Shown here piece by piece: positions 1 through 12,557 of a stretch of 64,000 nt of DNA; position 1 is the first letter of the stretch; every line of letters begins with the position of its first letter. Made by a program: the position numbers and the translations under genes. The DNA is from Paralvinella palmiformis (taxonomy: Eukaryota > Annelida > Polychaeta > Terebellida > Alvinellidae). The notes below the pieces were generated by a model. That model saw only the letters and a program-made list of their open reading frames with translations. It was not told the origin of the DNA and did not search any database. The stretch spans positions 62,001 through 126,000 of the forward strand of contig JAODUP010000435.1 of NCBI GenBank assembly GCA_025642065.1. The letters run 5' to 3'.

Positions 1-136
1 TACGCATCAGTATCAAATGTTTCTAACTGGAATCAGCCACTGGTGAATCATCCAGTTATTGTGTTCATGATTAATGATTCTATGTGTCAATGTCCTTTCA
101 GCCACTGCAAAAACATCGCCAAGCATGCGTGCACAA

Positions 137-198
137 GTGTGTGTGTGTGTGTGTGTGTGTTTGAGCACCACACACACATACACACACGCAAACACAAT

Positions 199-236
<38 letters not shown>

Positions 237-240
237 TAGA
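137..240. repeat. Compound (TG)n / (CA)n / (GA)n microsatellite
   Basis: TG repeats at 137-161 face CA repeats at 169-212 across a short non-repeat, so a single strand could fold back; GA repeats follow to 236. Apparent open frames here are repeat translations. Confidence 0.92.
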
Positions 241-1819
241 TGTGAACATAATTTCCTATTTCATAAACTAATAACAATACAAATTAAATTATATTGGCAT
301 ATAATGAGACAGTCCATTGTAAGCCTTGTGCTTGGCCTTTAGAGTATCTGAGCCCCGAGGCCAACAAATATATTATGTACGTAGACTAACATGAGTGACA
401 CATCTGGGCTTCTGTCAACATCATACAAACATTACTAATAGTAATAATATGTAAAAGTCAAATTCACTAATAACATGGATAACTGTTTGTTAGTTCAAAT
501 GAGCTAGCGAGTGACTTTATATAATGTACTGCTGAATAAGTGAGCAGATGTGAGAGTTACAGAGAGGTAAGTGTGTATGTTTTTATCACTGCGTCTGCAT
601 CAATCTCGATATTGAAGTCTCCCCATTAACGAGTTTTTGTCATGGCATAGATGTCTTAGGTTTTCAGTATTTGTCGATCGATCCAAATTGTTACTGCTCA
701 CCAAGAGTTGAAGAACACTATCAGCAACTAACATGTTTATTATGCGTAATTTGCCGTGAGCCTTATTCATGAATCATAAGTCTCGTTTATGTCTGATTTT
801 TATCGGATTGCATTAAGAAATAAATGGTACTGAAGGATCTGTTACATCAATAGCTTGAAAGAAACGGGTGTTATTATATGACAGCAGGTTGTTGTCCCAA
901 TAGATAAGACACATAATTTGTTAGTTTGACATAATCTGTTATCATCTTACGTGCTAATATTTAAGGTTCTCACGTCTGTAGTTCATTGGTTTTCACGCCA
1001 TTTGCATTGTACTGTAGAACGGAAGGTTCTAAGGTCGAATCCTAAATGTTGTATGTATTTGTGGAATGTTTTATCTGTCAATAAAACACTTTATGGCTGC
1101 TGCGGTTGCCTTCAAATTTCCCCGTAGAGTTGCTCCGAGTCTGGCTGGCTTTTATATGCCATCAGTGACCAGTGGCGAGACTACACATTTCATTCAATCT
1201 CGTCTGTGAATGTGGCAGATGCTCCGATTATTTTTAATACCCGGTTACTGTATAATGGTTCCTGAAAGAGACATCAGACGCTATCTACTTGATTAATATC
1301 ACACACTTTAGAATATCGCAGCACACATATCAATATGCAGCTTCTAATCTTCAGTTAATTTTTCAAAATCCGATTGTTTTCTATGTATGTCAGATCATGT
1401 TGGTTAATTGTAATAATAAAGAATTTTGTAGGAAAATCATCACTATCACGTTTATTGGTTTTATTTTTGATTGTTCTTTAAATGATTGTTTTGAGGAATC
1501 CCCAGGGGGGGGGCTTAAAAACAAATCACTTACTCAGTGTTTAATCTTGGCAACTACAAATAGTATACCTGACACCTGTTGGGCAGCTGATGGTGGCACC
1601 AGATTATACAGGTTCATCAAGTCTATACAAACAATTGATTACCCTTAGTTCTGAAAGATAACTTCTCAAAGGAGAGGGGTTTTATAACAAATGAAGGACT
1701 CTTTGGTTATGGAGCTGATTGGTTTAGCCTCACCATTGGTGTTCTCACCTGGGACATGTGACGCAATGAGATAATGAGGAAGCTGTGTACAGTGTATTTT
1801 ACTGATGGATGGAACATAA

Positions 1820-2052
1820 ATAATAATATACAAAATGTATATAGCGCCCTTATAATATAACCTGTAAGAAGGTTACTCTAAGGCGCATCCCATAAACACA
1901 AAAAAATGCTTGGATTTGATTGAGGTCTGTTATGTACACTCCGCTCTGGGCTGATAGGTGAATGAAACATGCCATTAGAATTGAATTTGCAATTGTTCCA
2001 GATAAGAGCCTGAGTGACTGCCTGCTCTACCAGCTGAGCTGTCATAGTCATA
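1820..2052 (-). mobile_element. tRNA-derived SINE family B, copy 1 (diverged)
   Basis: On the minus strand it starts with a tRNA-like head, ATGACAGCTCAGCTGGTAGA, and ends near GGCGCTATATACATTTTGTA. The 3' part matches the other family B copies (ACTCTAAGGCGC on the plus strand). The middle is rearranged. Confidence 0.6.
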
Positions 2053-2689
2053 CCCGATGAGAGGGTGTTTAATAACCATGACCTGAACAGGAAGAGACGT
2101 TTTTATTTAATAGAAATGTATTTCTGGTGGTAAAATGACATGTTCGGCCCTCTTGTTGCTGATGCGGAGAGTGAGTCATCTGAGTGTTTGTGTGAAAGGT
2201 TTTCTCTCTCTCTCTCTCTCTCTCTCTCATACACACATATAAATTATGCTATATTACACCAAACGACATCATGTTGCCAAGTCTACCTGGCATTGCTCTG
2301 ACAAGATAATAGCCTTGTTTTGTCTTGTTTGTATCTGGGTGTATCACCCATCCCCCCTCCCCCAGCCCAATCAAATCTGACTCAGCATGATGATACTTGC
2401 TAAAACCAATTTTTATTGTCAGTGATATTGACTCTTCGTATAGCTGGTGTCACCTTCAGGATCTGTCTTGATCCAGATATACGGATTAAGTTGAATGTCT
2501 AATTTTTACTATTTGAGCAGTATAGGTAAGATATGTTTGAATTTTTTAAATATTAATTAATAATATTGATGTACATTCTCCAGATGGCTGTCAGCTGGCG
2601 TGTAACATCCATCTGTTCATCCATTAAAATTCAAATGTTCAGATACAATGTATGGTTAATACAATGGAGAATTGTAACTTGTATCAACT

Positions 2690-2841
2690 TGTTGGACCAC
2701 AGCTCACAACCACCCGTGTTCGAATCTCGGTGTGGGTATATCTGAAGGTTGTTTCATCTTTGACTTCGCTTCATTACCTTTGGCGGTTGCTCGGCCCATT
2801 TAGCCTTTGGCGGTAAAACATCAATCATCATCATCATCATT
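2690..2841 (+). mobile_element. CATC-tailed tRNA-derived SINE (family A), copy 1
   Basis: It shares with the other copies the B-box-like GTTCGAATCTCGG, the body string TATCTGAAGGTTGTTTC, the CTCGGCCCATTTAGCC block and a terminal ATC-repeat tail. The A-box end is degraded and part of the 3' body (GTGCACAAAAGTGGC) is shortened. Confidence 0.8.
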
Positions 2842-3648
2842 ATGACTAGTATCAAACTAAATACTATATCATAATGGTGGTGTTGGTGGTGGTGATGATG
2901 ATGATGATGACACTATGTTATAAACAAAACCAAATAATTCTTTTGTGTTCGATGCTTAATCATTTTAATTAAAAAAAACATTTAAAACTGGAGGTTCAAA
3001 TGCGAAAGAAACACTTATTTGTGGTAATTCTTCCATTATCTAAAGGTTACAGTAGATCAAATCTACAGTAGAAGAAACTTAAACTAAAAAATCCTTACTT
3101 ATTTATTACGGTGAATAATATACTGTGACATAAATTTAACAACACACTGTCAGCTTTCTAAGTCTAACACACACACACACACACACACACACGGTGTGTG
3201 TTTGGCGGACCTTCAGAAAGTGGCATAAAAATCTAAATGCCTCGCTTCAATGTCAAGACTTTGACAGTGGTTAAGGTGATGGTTAACCATTTTACTGATA
3301 TTAGGGAGTTTGTTGACTGGAAGTTGGTGGAAATCCAGCGGAAAGATTCGTTAAGATGGAAACACCAGCATTATCCAGGAGTGTGGTAAATACCGGATTT
3401 AGGTCAATTGTTAATCAGTTAAGACTTTGGTCAGTTTATCTTGTTCCTAGAGTTTTTCCCGGAAACTGTGAAATGTAATTTTATTACCAGCTGTGTGTGG
3501 GTGTACTCAGGTACTCATGGAGACATGTTATTTATGTGTGTTGGGAATTGGGACTTGTTTGTTTTGTACTGCTGCTGGACGTCTGGGTCTGATATGTTGT
3601 GTATAGGTGTGAATGTGTTGTATATGTTCGATTAGTATATGCCATTGT

Positions 3649-3690
<42 letters not shown>
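3649..3690. repeat. (TG)n(CG)n microsatellite
   Basis: TG repeats pass into a CGCGCG block, a potential Z-DNA-forming sequence. Confidence 0.92.
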
Positions 3691-3692
<2 letters not shown>

Positions 3693-3883
3693 CGACAGTT
3701 AATCTGTATAATCAGGCATAAAATGGCCCAAATTTCCTTTGCGTCTAAATGTTACCTCTTACTTCTAGTATTGTTTAGAAAACAAAACAACAGTGCTCAA
3801 ATTAGCTTACACACTGTCCCATTAGCAGTAATGATTATACCATTAATCTAATAATTAAATGTATTGAATTTCTGTAGATTTAG

Positions 3884-3978
3884 GGTACCAGTACTGTGAG
3901 ATCACCTTGTAATGTTTATGGTACGAGTCTTGTGGGATCACCTCCTATGTTTGTGGTACCAGTACTGTCAGATGACGC
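3884..3978. repeat. 36-bp tandem repeat, 2.7 units
   Basis: GGTACCAGTACTGTGAGATC recurs at 3884, 3920 (as GGTACGAGTCTTGTGGGATC) and 3955, a period of 35-36 bases. Confidence 0.7.
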
Positions 3979-4610
3979 CAATAAACATCTATTGCATGTT
4001 TCTAAATTTACTTTTAGGTAAACGGTTTGTTTGAAATAACCGTGGGGAGTTCAACATGTGTTACCATCAACAGAGGAAGCACTTTTATTATAAAATATTT
4101 TGCATGTGGAATATAATTTATTATTGCGCACACACGCACCGGCTCCCTGCATCCTTGCCTATATGAGTCCATTTCTCTTTTCTGCATGGATGTGTTCTGC
4201 GTTGTCATATACCATTTCATGTTATTTTACGATAATAATAAAAGTGTAAATGATAAAAATATTATCTGTTTAAAAAGACTCAATTCAGTCTGGTAGTTCT
4301 ACACGCCACCTATTTTCGTAACACTTGAGCTATCTTTTTGACCTTTGACTTGGTCTGATTTTTCATGGATGCTTCATGTCTAATTGACAATTGGTTTGTG
4401 TGACATTTGAATAGTGTTTGTATTGAATACAGTGACCACGACGTAACATTAAAACAGTCCAAATGCCGAGGTATGTTACCGTACAAGTCAGGCTACTGGC
4501 AACAACACAGTTCAATCTGGTTGTGTACTGAAAAACAGGTAATATTGTTGAGTGAAGCTAATAAATTCATTTAAATAAACTTTTTAAACTACTAATATTG
4601 GTATTCGCTT

Positions 4611-4614
<4 letters not shown>

Positions 4615-4650
<36 letters not shown>
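4615..4650. repeat. (TA)n microsatellite
   Basis: A clean TA run of about 36 bases. Confidence 0.95.
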
Positions 4651-4654
<4 letters not shown>

Positions 4655-5595
4655 GAGAATATAAACTATGATATTATGCCAAAGCTGAAATAAGCTTTTC
4701 ATAACTAATTACTTTTGGTGATAAACAGTAAATAAATGTTTTCGTTTAGTTAATGTGTCATTAAGACTAAGAGTAATTATTATTTTAGGTAATTAATTTT
4801 GATGAAAATAAAAAATTTAGTTTGATAAATATTTATTTATATTTTTGTTTGGCACTTCAATATATGAATGAATGGATTTGGATAATATAGATGTGGACTT
4901 GCAGGCGTATGTATTACATTTGTTTTGCTGTGCAATTGTCCACTAATTCACCAGTGTGTGTTACATTTATATACAGTTCTCACTCTGTGACTGTACTCAG
5001 TGTTCATTTCAGCTGCCAGAGGGGTATTTAAGGACTGGTAGTTTTATGAACATCTGTGGATGCTAAGATATGGTGGGTGAATTAGTCTGTTTTTTATTGT
5101 GGGGTGTTACATCTGTTGTGATCCTTTATTTTAAGCCCTCAACCAGCATCTAGACAACACAAATATTTGTTGCTTATTTTGATGGTTGCCTCGAATCTGG
5201 GTGCCGTGAATAAGTGTTTCTGAACTCTACCAACTGGACATTTGTTGCCCTTAATCGGGGTAGGGCTTCGAACAATATATTGTTCATATATGTTGGGATT
5301 CTTAGATCCTTGGACCTTTGGTGCTCTGAAAAAAATGTTTGCACGCTACCAGCTGAGGAAACTGCCGAATAAAGCAACGACTACATAGTGTTGAAAGTCG
5401 GAGGAATTATATTGGCATTATCAACTGGCTTCCTTTGGTTCTGAGCCCTATATCAACAGGCTGTCATTGAACCATTGTTAGTACCATTGTTTTGGGAATA
5501 TTATGGAGCTAAATAGGGAGATAGGTGCATTGTATTATTGGTGTTGTTAATAGGTGTCCCATTGTTAATGTGTTGAGAGTTGGTGTGTATATCAA

Positions 5596-5596
5596 T

Positions 5597-5640
<44 letters not shown>
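5596..5640. repeat. (TA)n microsatellite
   Basis: A TA run interrupted once by a missing base. Confidence 0.95.
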
Positions 5641-5641
<1 letters not shown>

Positions 5642-6576
5642 TTTATTCATACTAGACATATTTATACAGTCCAATAATACAAGATAGTGCTGAAACATGA
5701 TATAGTGATGGAAGAAAAAAACAAACGAAGCAGGAGCTCCATTACAGTACATATATACGAACAATTGGATAGTAAGACATGTTTTTTGTGTGCTTTATGA
5801 TGGTTTTGAGATCACCATGATACAGCCTTAGGTAACAGTCATAGCATGCCAACTACATCATAATCATCATCATCATTATTGTCATCAACATCGTTGCCAG
5901 CAGCAACGTTTGATCAATTATGATTTTTTGTCGTTTGATTTCGTTTGTTTGTTTGTTTTGTTATTGCAGTGGATGATTGTAAAATAACCAACCTCTGTCG
6001 TACATTTTACTTGTATTTGTTTATTAATTTTGTTTTCTTCTCGCACTGTGATCGGTTACAATACATGATCTTTACATTAGTTCATATTAAAATTATTATT
6101 ATTTTTAGTAGTTGTAGTAGTAGTGAAAAGATCATGAACCATTCAAGAATCGTGCATGAACAGTTCCTGCACAGAATTCATGAACAACGCATAAAATGGT
6201 CCTATTCACTGTAAAGTTATGCCCATTTCATTAAGTGACAAACTCCAGACTAATTAGTTTCATTATTTATTTTATCATAAACTCATAAAAATTACAATCA
6301 TTTCTCGTGTAAATAAAATATAATTCAACTGCCTGGTTTAAACATTTCCGAACCGAACTAAAATTTTGAGCTCCACTCTGGGCAGACTGTGACTGTCACC
6401 GGGCTAAATGGTTAGTGGCTACACCTTACGCCATTACGGTAATACTAAATAGTAGCAGTAGTAATTATAATGTATTTGTATGTACCTTTAAATAGTAATT
6501 AGTCTGTTTTAGTTGTCATAGTACAGTTGATCATATAAAGTATGTATAATTATATGATTAGAAAAAGATTGCTGCT

Positions 6577-6922
6577 ATTATGACTACGGCTGTTGTGTTA
6601 CTGCTGCTACTGCTATTATGACTACAGCTGTTGTGTTACTGCTGCTACTGCTATTATGACTACGGCTGTTGTGTTACTGCTGCTACTGCTATTATGACTA
6701 CGGCTGTTGTGTTACTGCTGCTACTGCTATTATGACTACGGCTGTTGTGTTACTGCTGCTACTGCTATTATGACTACGGCTGTTGTGTTACTGCTGCTAC
6801 TGCTATTATGACTACAGCTGTTGTGTTACTGCTGCTACTGCTATTATGACTACGGCTGTTGTGTTACTGCTGCTACTGCTATTATGACTACAGCTGTTGT
6901 GTTACCGCTGCTACTGCTATTA
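6577..6922. repeat. 38-bp minisatellite, about nine units
   Basis: The unit begins ATTATGACTACGGCTGTTGT and ends GTTACTGCTGCTACTGCT. Units differ mainly by CGG/CAG at one site. The period is not a multiple of three, so it is not a coding repeat. It lies upstream of coding exon 1. Confidence 0.95.
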
Positions 6923-7598
6923 TTACTATAGTACACATAACAAATAGTCATTTGGACAAGTCGTTTGTGGTATTATTTCATATGGAATCTTACTTTCAAA
7001 AGTGAATCAGAACTGACTTTAGAGGGTTGTATGTGATATTTATGTAGGTATTACAGCCGTCCCAATCCCAGATACTGGGAGAGAGATGCATTTGTACGTA
7101 GCATATATTTGTATCACTGACATGAATAATGGTTGTTAATGTAACATGCAGCTTAATGGTTATTTGCACATGTGCACACACACACACACACACATTTGAA
7201 ATTTATGTAGTAAACAAATGTATTATTATTAATATAACTTTATCTTACCTCTTTATGCTATCAAAATACCTATCATGATATAAATATTGCCTTAGTGGCC
7301 TTTTGCCAGGATAATGTATCTGGAAACCTTTGTACTCGGGTTCTGTATGAAACAAACATCATATTTTGGCTGAGAAAACACAATTATTACAATTTAGTGA
7401 GAACTGCCCTTGTTTTAGTTCATGTTGGGGAGGAGTCGGGGGGGAGTGTGAAGAAATGACAATATTTGAGCTCCGTCATTTTGTTATAAGATCTCACCAG
7501 CCCATCGATATATATTTTATATACCGGCTGACATAATATTTCTGTCACTTTTGAAGTTCGACACTCGGCTGACGGGATCGTTTTCTCTCACCTGTTAG

Positions 7599-7792
7599 GT
7601 CTGATACGCAGCCGACAACATGACCACCGTCAATCAGGCCAAGCCTGCCCATCTGCCACTCGGCGGCAGCACCGGTAGTGCCTTCGATGATGATGCCAGT
7701 TCGGAGAGCCTTGGTAGCAGCATACCGGAGTTTATTACTCTCACTGTTGTACTGCCTGATGGCACAGAAAAGACTACGGAAGTTAACTCTGG
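7599..7792 (+). CDS. Cobl: Cobl coding exon 1 with part of the 5' UTR
   Basis: The acceptor CTGTTAG ends at 7598, so the mRNA has at least one untranslated exon further upstream. Bases 7599-7619 are 5' UTR with an in-frame TGA at 7602-7604; the ATG is at 7620. The coding part gives 57 codons plus two bases and ends at a strong GTAAGT donor (7793). It encodes a short acidic/Ser-rich leader, then the first strand of the ubiquitin-like fold (FITLTVVLPDGTEKTTEV), which is characteristic of Cobl proteins. Confidence 0.92.
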
Positions 7793-10700
7793 GTAAGTAA
7801 CCAATACAAACTGACTGCACTTCAGGACATAATATTTACTTCCACTTTTCAGTTGTTCTGTTGGCAAAGTTTCAATTCAATTCCGGAATTGGAATTGATC
7901 GGCAATTCTGGAATTGCTTATTTTTTAATTGGAATTGATAAATATGGAATTGGAATTGAAGTTTCCTACAAAAAATTTAAATCCACAAATTAATTTACCA
8001 TAAATATTTTAATTCATAAATATTTCTTACTTGACAATCCTACTTAGAATATAAGCTACCGGTACTCACAGTAGGTATTCCAAGTAGGTACTCGGAATAC
8101 CTACTCCGACTACCTGCTCCAATCAGTGATAGGAAAGGGTAAAAAATGGAATTGATAAATTTGTAATTGGAATTGATAAATTTTATTTGGAATAGGAATT
8201 AACCAAATGGAATTTAGTGGAATTGGAATTGACAGAATGGAATTGACTCCATATCTGATTCAAGCCAAAACTTAATTCATCCTGTAAACCTTCCTAATTT
8301 AATATGTAATAATATGGGACATTTTTATAGTGCCCTGTCCAGCTAGATAGCTGCTCTAAGGCACTTTACAATATTTATTATCCCTGACTAAGACCTGTTC
8401 CAATCCAGCACACATCTCAACTCCCAATGGAGCATTCAATGCATGCTGCCATTATAGGCACAAAGTATTACTCAAACTCTTAGCCATCATATTGTCCTGT
8501 CAGGTTCTCATTTTTATGGATGAGTCTATGAGTCCTGCACTCTAACTAACTGCGCTATCACAGCTCAATTTAGCCAGATTAGGTAATCTTACAATTTAGT
8601 TCTTATTAAATTATGTTGACTCATCATGCAGTCGAATACTTAGAGTCATCCGTGTGTGATTTATCATTACACCGAAACCCATAGAGTTCTGCCAATATTC
8701 CCATGATTCATGTCACATGATACATTACCATGGAGATCATTCATTCCTTCGGTTTAGGTGAAATATTTGTACAGAGGTCACAGGTCAACGGATCAAAAAT
8801 AAAAAATGAGATCATTCACTTATGATTAAAAAATGAGATTCTTAGCAATTATCATAAGCCATTAATTATATATCTAAAATGTTTTACTCTAATTTAAACG
8901 TAGATTGTCTTTATAGAAAAAAATTACATTTAACTCATCATCTCCCCAATTTTTGTTTAATCTCTTAATCTAATATGATTTTTCTTTCTTGTCTTACCCA
9001 TCTGAATTTTTTTAATTTAAGGAATTTAATCAGATCATTTTGAAACTCCTATAGCTTGGCCCATATTACAGATGAAATAGTGGTAGTAGTTTTTGTGTGT
9101 GAAAATGTGACCTTAATATCATAAAATCTAAGGGGCCTGCATAAAAACAAATTGTATACCATATAGATAACTGTTTGTCCCAAAGATGTATGAGGTAGGA
9201 TTGTTAAAATCACGAAAACAATTACGACTATGGCCATAACGCATATTAAGTAACTGGATCTAAACCTAACTCCACTTATTAGTGTGGACCCCAAAACACG
9301 TGTACGAAGGTTCCGATGAAGAAAATTAAGCTACATATGATTGTTAATGGGTTATTGTACAGAATCATAGCTGGTTTTCACATTTCTAAAAGCATAGCTA
9401 TCATCAATACATCTAATACTTTCTTGATGAAATTAATAAAATTTGATAAAAAAAACCCATAGAAGACTTCTACTCGCCACATAAACTGGTTACCGTAATA
9501 TTCATACACTTGAATGATTGTGCATTGATTTAATTGTTGCTGAGTCAATGCACAATATTGTATCAGCTATTAACTTTCCTAAATGTTTACTTCTCATCAA
9601 GGCATAATATTTCTTTCATTCGGTGAAAGAAATATGGCTAGAAGAGTCACGACAAACATGTTATTTCAGTTAAGATTACCCTATGATTTGATCGGCATTT
9701 CAATATGATTTTGTAAATCTGACGCAAACATCAACTGCAGTTTGATGTAATTACAAATTAATAGCAGAAATTTAATTAAACAGCCATACAACCATTACCA
9801 TCTGCAAATGTTATCTGGAGGTCTTCCAATGGTGCAATGGTTAGAACAGTGCCCTAGAAACTTCCAGATTATTGGTTTTAGCTTGACGCATAACTGTGCT
9901 TCGGGGATTTATTTTTGCTAGGCAGATGAATTCAAACAATCAAATGTCATCTAACCATCAATACTTAATATCCACCAAATCACAAAAATACAGTTTGGTA
10001 TTTTTTTTCTTCTTCAAGTTTCCTACTGCTACAATACATTTGCTTCTTTGTAATATTATGGGCTTGTTAATAACCTTTCTCACATTCATTACCATTAATG
10101 GCGTTACCACGAGTGTGGTCTAACTGTCAGCACGTTGGACCCTAGATCACTACCACCCGAGTTCGAATCTCAGCAGCGTGGACATATCCAAAGGTTGTTT
10201 CATCTTTGACTTCACTTCATTACCTTTGGAAGTCACTAGACCCATTTAGCCTACCATGTGCACAAACGTGGCAGTAAAACACCAATCATCATCATCATGT
10301 TGCCATGCGTTTGTTTGTGTTTTAAAAATTGTGATAGCGGTTGTGGCTAAGACAGTTTAGAGAAGGCTGGCTAATGTTCAACAACATAAACCCAATTAGC
10401 AGAAATAACGTCTCACTGTGGCATACCTGCATATTTTTCTAATAATTTACACCAACAACTGTCAGTCAAGGTCAGTTAGCGCTTAGAGCATATAACATTC
10501 ACCAATTAATAAGTTCCGATAGAAAGGTTTTGGTATTGCCCCTGTCTATGCAGCATAGTCATTATGCTTGAGAGAATGAAGCTTGTATTTGTTACACACC
10601 ATGTGATATATCACTCTGTTTTGGTATGCGGTCAGCATATTACTTCTGCTGCCCTTGAGGTTCAGACCTGAAGGCACAACTAGTGACGATGACACCTAGT

Positions 10701-12500
10701 GACTGATTACTTCCTGTCAGAAACTATGCCCGGTATTCACCAGATGGCAGCACATAGGTTGCGGTTCTACATCAGTGGCTCTCTGTGGCATATATAGGGG
10801 ATGGCTTTGAAAGCAAAATCATGTTCATTTCACTTCATTGGACTGTATCATGTTATGTATGAGCTCAGATATAGCTAACTGAAATGTGCACTTGTACTTT
10901 CTAATTGCCGGATGCTATTCCTGTTGTTAATTGTCCTTTTGTTTTGCTGACATTTGACATTTAGTAGATGACACTTGTCCAAGTGGTCATCAACTTGAAA
11001 TAAGACTCTGGCTTTTACCACTGAGCAAAAATGCAAATCTACATACATTCTTTGACGAGATTATTCTGTTACAAATATTTGTGATTGTTAATGCCCAGGT
11101 TAATTGTGTTAAATAAAATTTGAAATGATATTAATACATTTACACATATTTGAATTATATATTATTATCTGTAAACGTCTGGTTTGCACAAAATGCAGTG
11201 TGTGCTGTAATAGTGTATTAATTGATTTAAGAATTCATTTATAAAATATTATCAAACACATCTTAAGATAATTGTATTTAGACACAACATTCTTATCTTT
11301 ACCTGAACAGCATGGCATGACCCTTGATATACTTGGCTTCCAGTGGGTGACTACTTTCCAATTTGATTTAATCCTGTTTTGCACATCAAAATATGTTCAC
11401 CACATTAACGTTTAATTTTCATTATAATTCTTCCTATGGTAATATTTATGGTGCTCCAACAGCAGATTGATTAGAGCAGGACAGTGCAAACATCTAGGTC
11501 AGGGTTCGAATCAAATCAGATTACCTGAAAGTTGCTCTTCAGTCATATGTTATAGATGCAGCTAGTTTTGACCTTTAACAGATTATTTCTTTCTCACCAA
11601 TTCACTTCTAGTGCACCATTCCTTACAATGTTATGCCTAATGGTGTATTTAAGTAGAGGAGAAAATCTGTCAACTTAAAATTTTCCAGAGAATCTTTTAC
11701 AGACATACTTTGTCAGAACAACCATATGGTTGACAAATTTTAAAATGTGTATAAATCTAATAATTATTTTCATTTGAGAACTGTTACACACCAACTCTCA
11801 AGAATATTTCATTATAGATGGGTATAAATTAATTGGGATTTGGTGCTAAGAAGCTATACAAATCTGCTGCTCACATTTCAATAAAAGGTTTTCGTTATCT
11901 CTTAATTGTGATTGATTGCTTAAATTTTTCAGCAATATTTTATTTCTCTTGATCTTCAGAAAGCCAATGATAGACCTGGCTGTTCAGCTGACTGCTGCCA
12001 ATCACCTATCACCAACCAATCACACACTGGCACTGTACCACCCAGAAAATGGCCGTCCAATAGAGTACAAGGCCAGCCAGATGATTGGCAGCTTTCACGT
12101 GGACACTGTGTATGTGGTTAACAAGAAAGCTGCCAAAGGAAAAGCTAAGCTTCAGGCAAAACCGTCCAATACAACGCCACCATTTGAGGTAAGATTATTC
12201 TATGAGAACAGTGACTCATGACCATTTACAATGCAGAATCATGTACTGATTATTGATTGGTCCCTGAAATGTTTATTGATAAAAACTAAGTCGTTATTTT
12301 ATAAATATAGATTACAGATGTTTGCTGGCTGTAATGACGTTAGTGTATTACCGTTTGTTTTAAGCTCTTTGTAACAAATTCCATTTGCCATTAAAAAGGT
12401 AAGCCTTCTTGCCAGGGATTTTATTATTTTATAGCTAGCCAGCAGGCTCAGCCAACAATTTTTATATTTTCTGACAAATATTTGGCTCCATAGTAAATAG

Positions 12501-12557
<57 letters not shown>

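Larger units (their letters stand above)
1..7598. other. Upstream region / 5' intron, no coding gene seen
   Basis: Because coding exon 1 begins at a splice acceptor, much of this stretch is probably first intron or promoter. It holds microsatellites, SINE copies, a 38-bp minisatellite and short tandem duplications, listed separately. A strong isolated donor, GAG|GTAAGTGTG at 566/567, could end an untranslated exon; nothing else supports that. Confidence 0.5.
7793..11959 (+). other. Cobl: Cobl intron 1
   Basis: This 4.2-kb intron contains a GGAATTG-rich MITE, a minus-strand SINE, a plus-strand SINE with CATC tail, a tRNA-like head near 11460 and two hairpins near 9518 and 9607. No exon-like open frame with splice sites was found in the rest. 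Confidence 0.85.

Noticed and set aside
561..575. 5' untranslated exon of Cobl ending at the GTAAGT donor at 567
   Set aside because: The donor is strong, but there is no promoter or exon evidence upstream of it and such sites occur by chance; left only as a remark.
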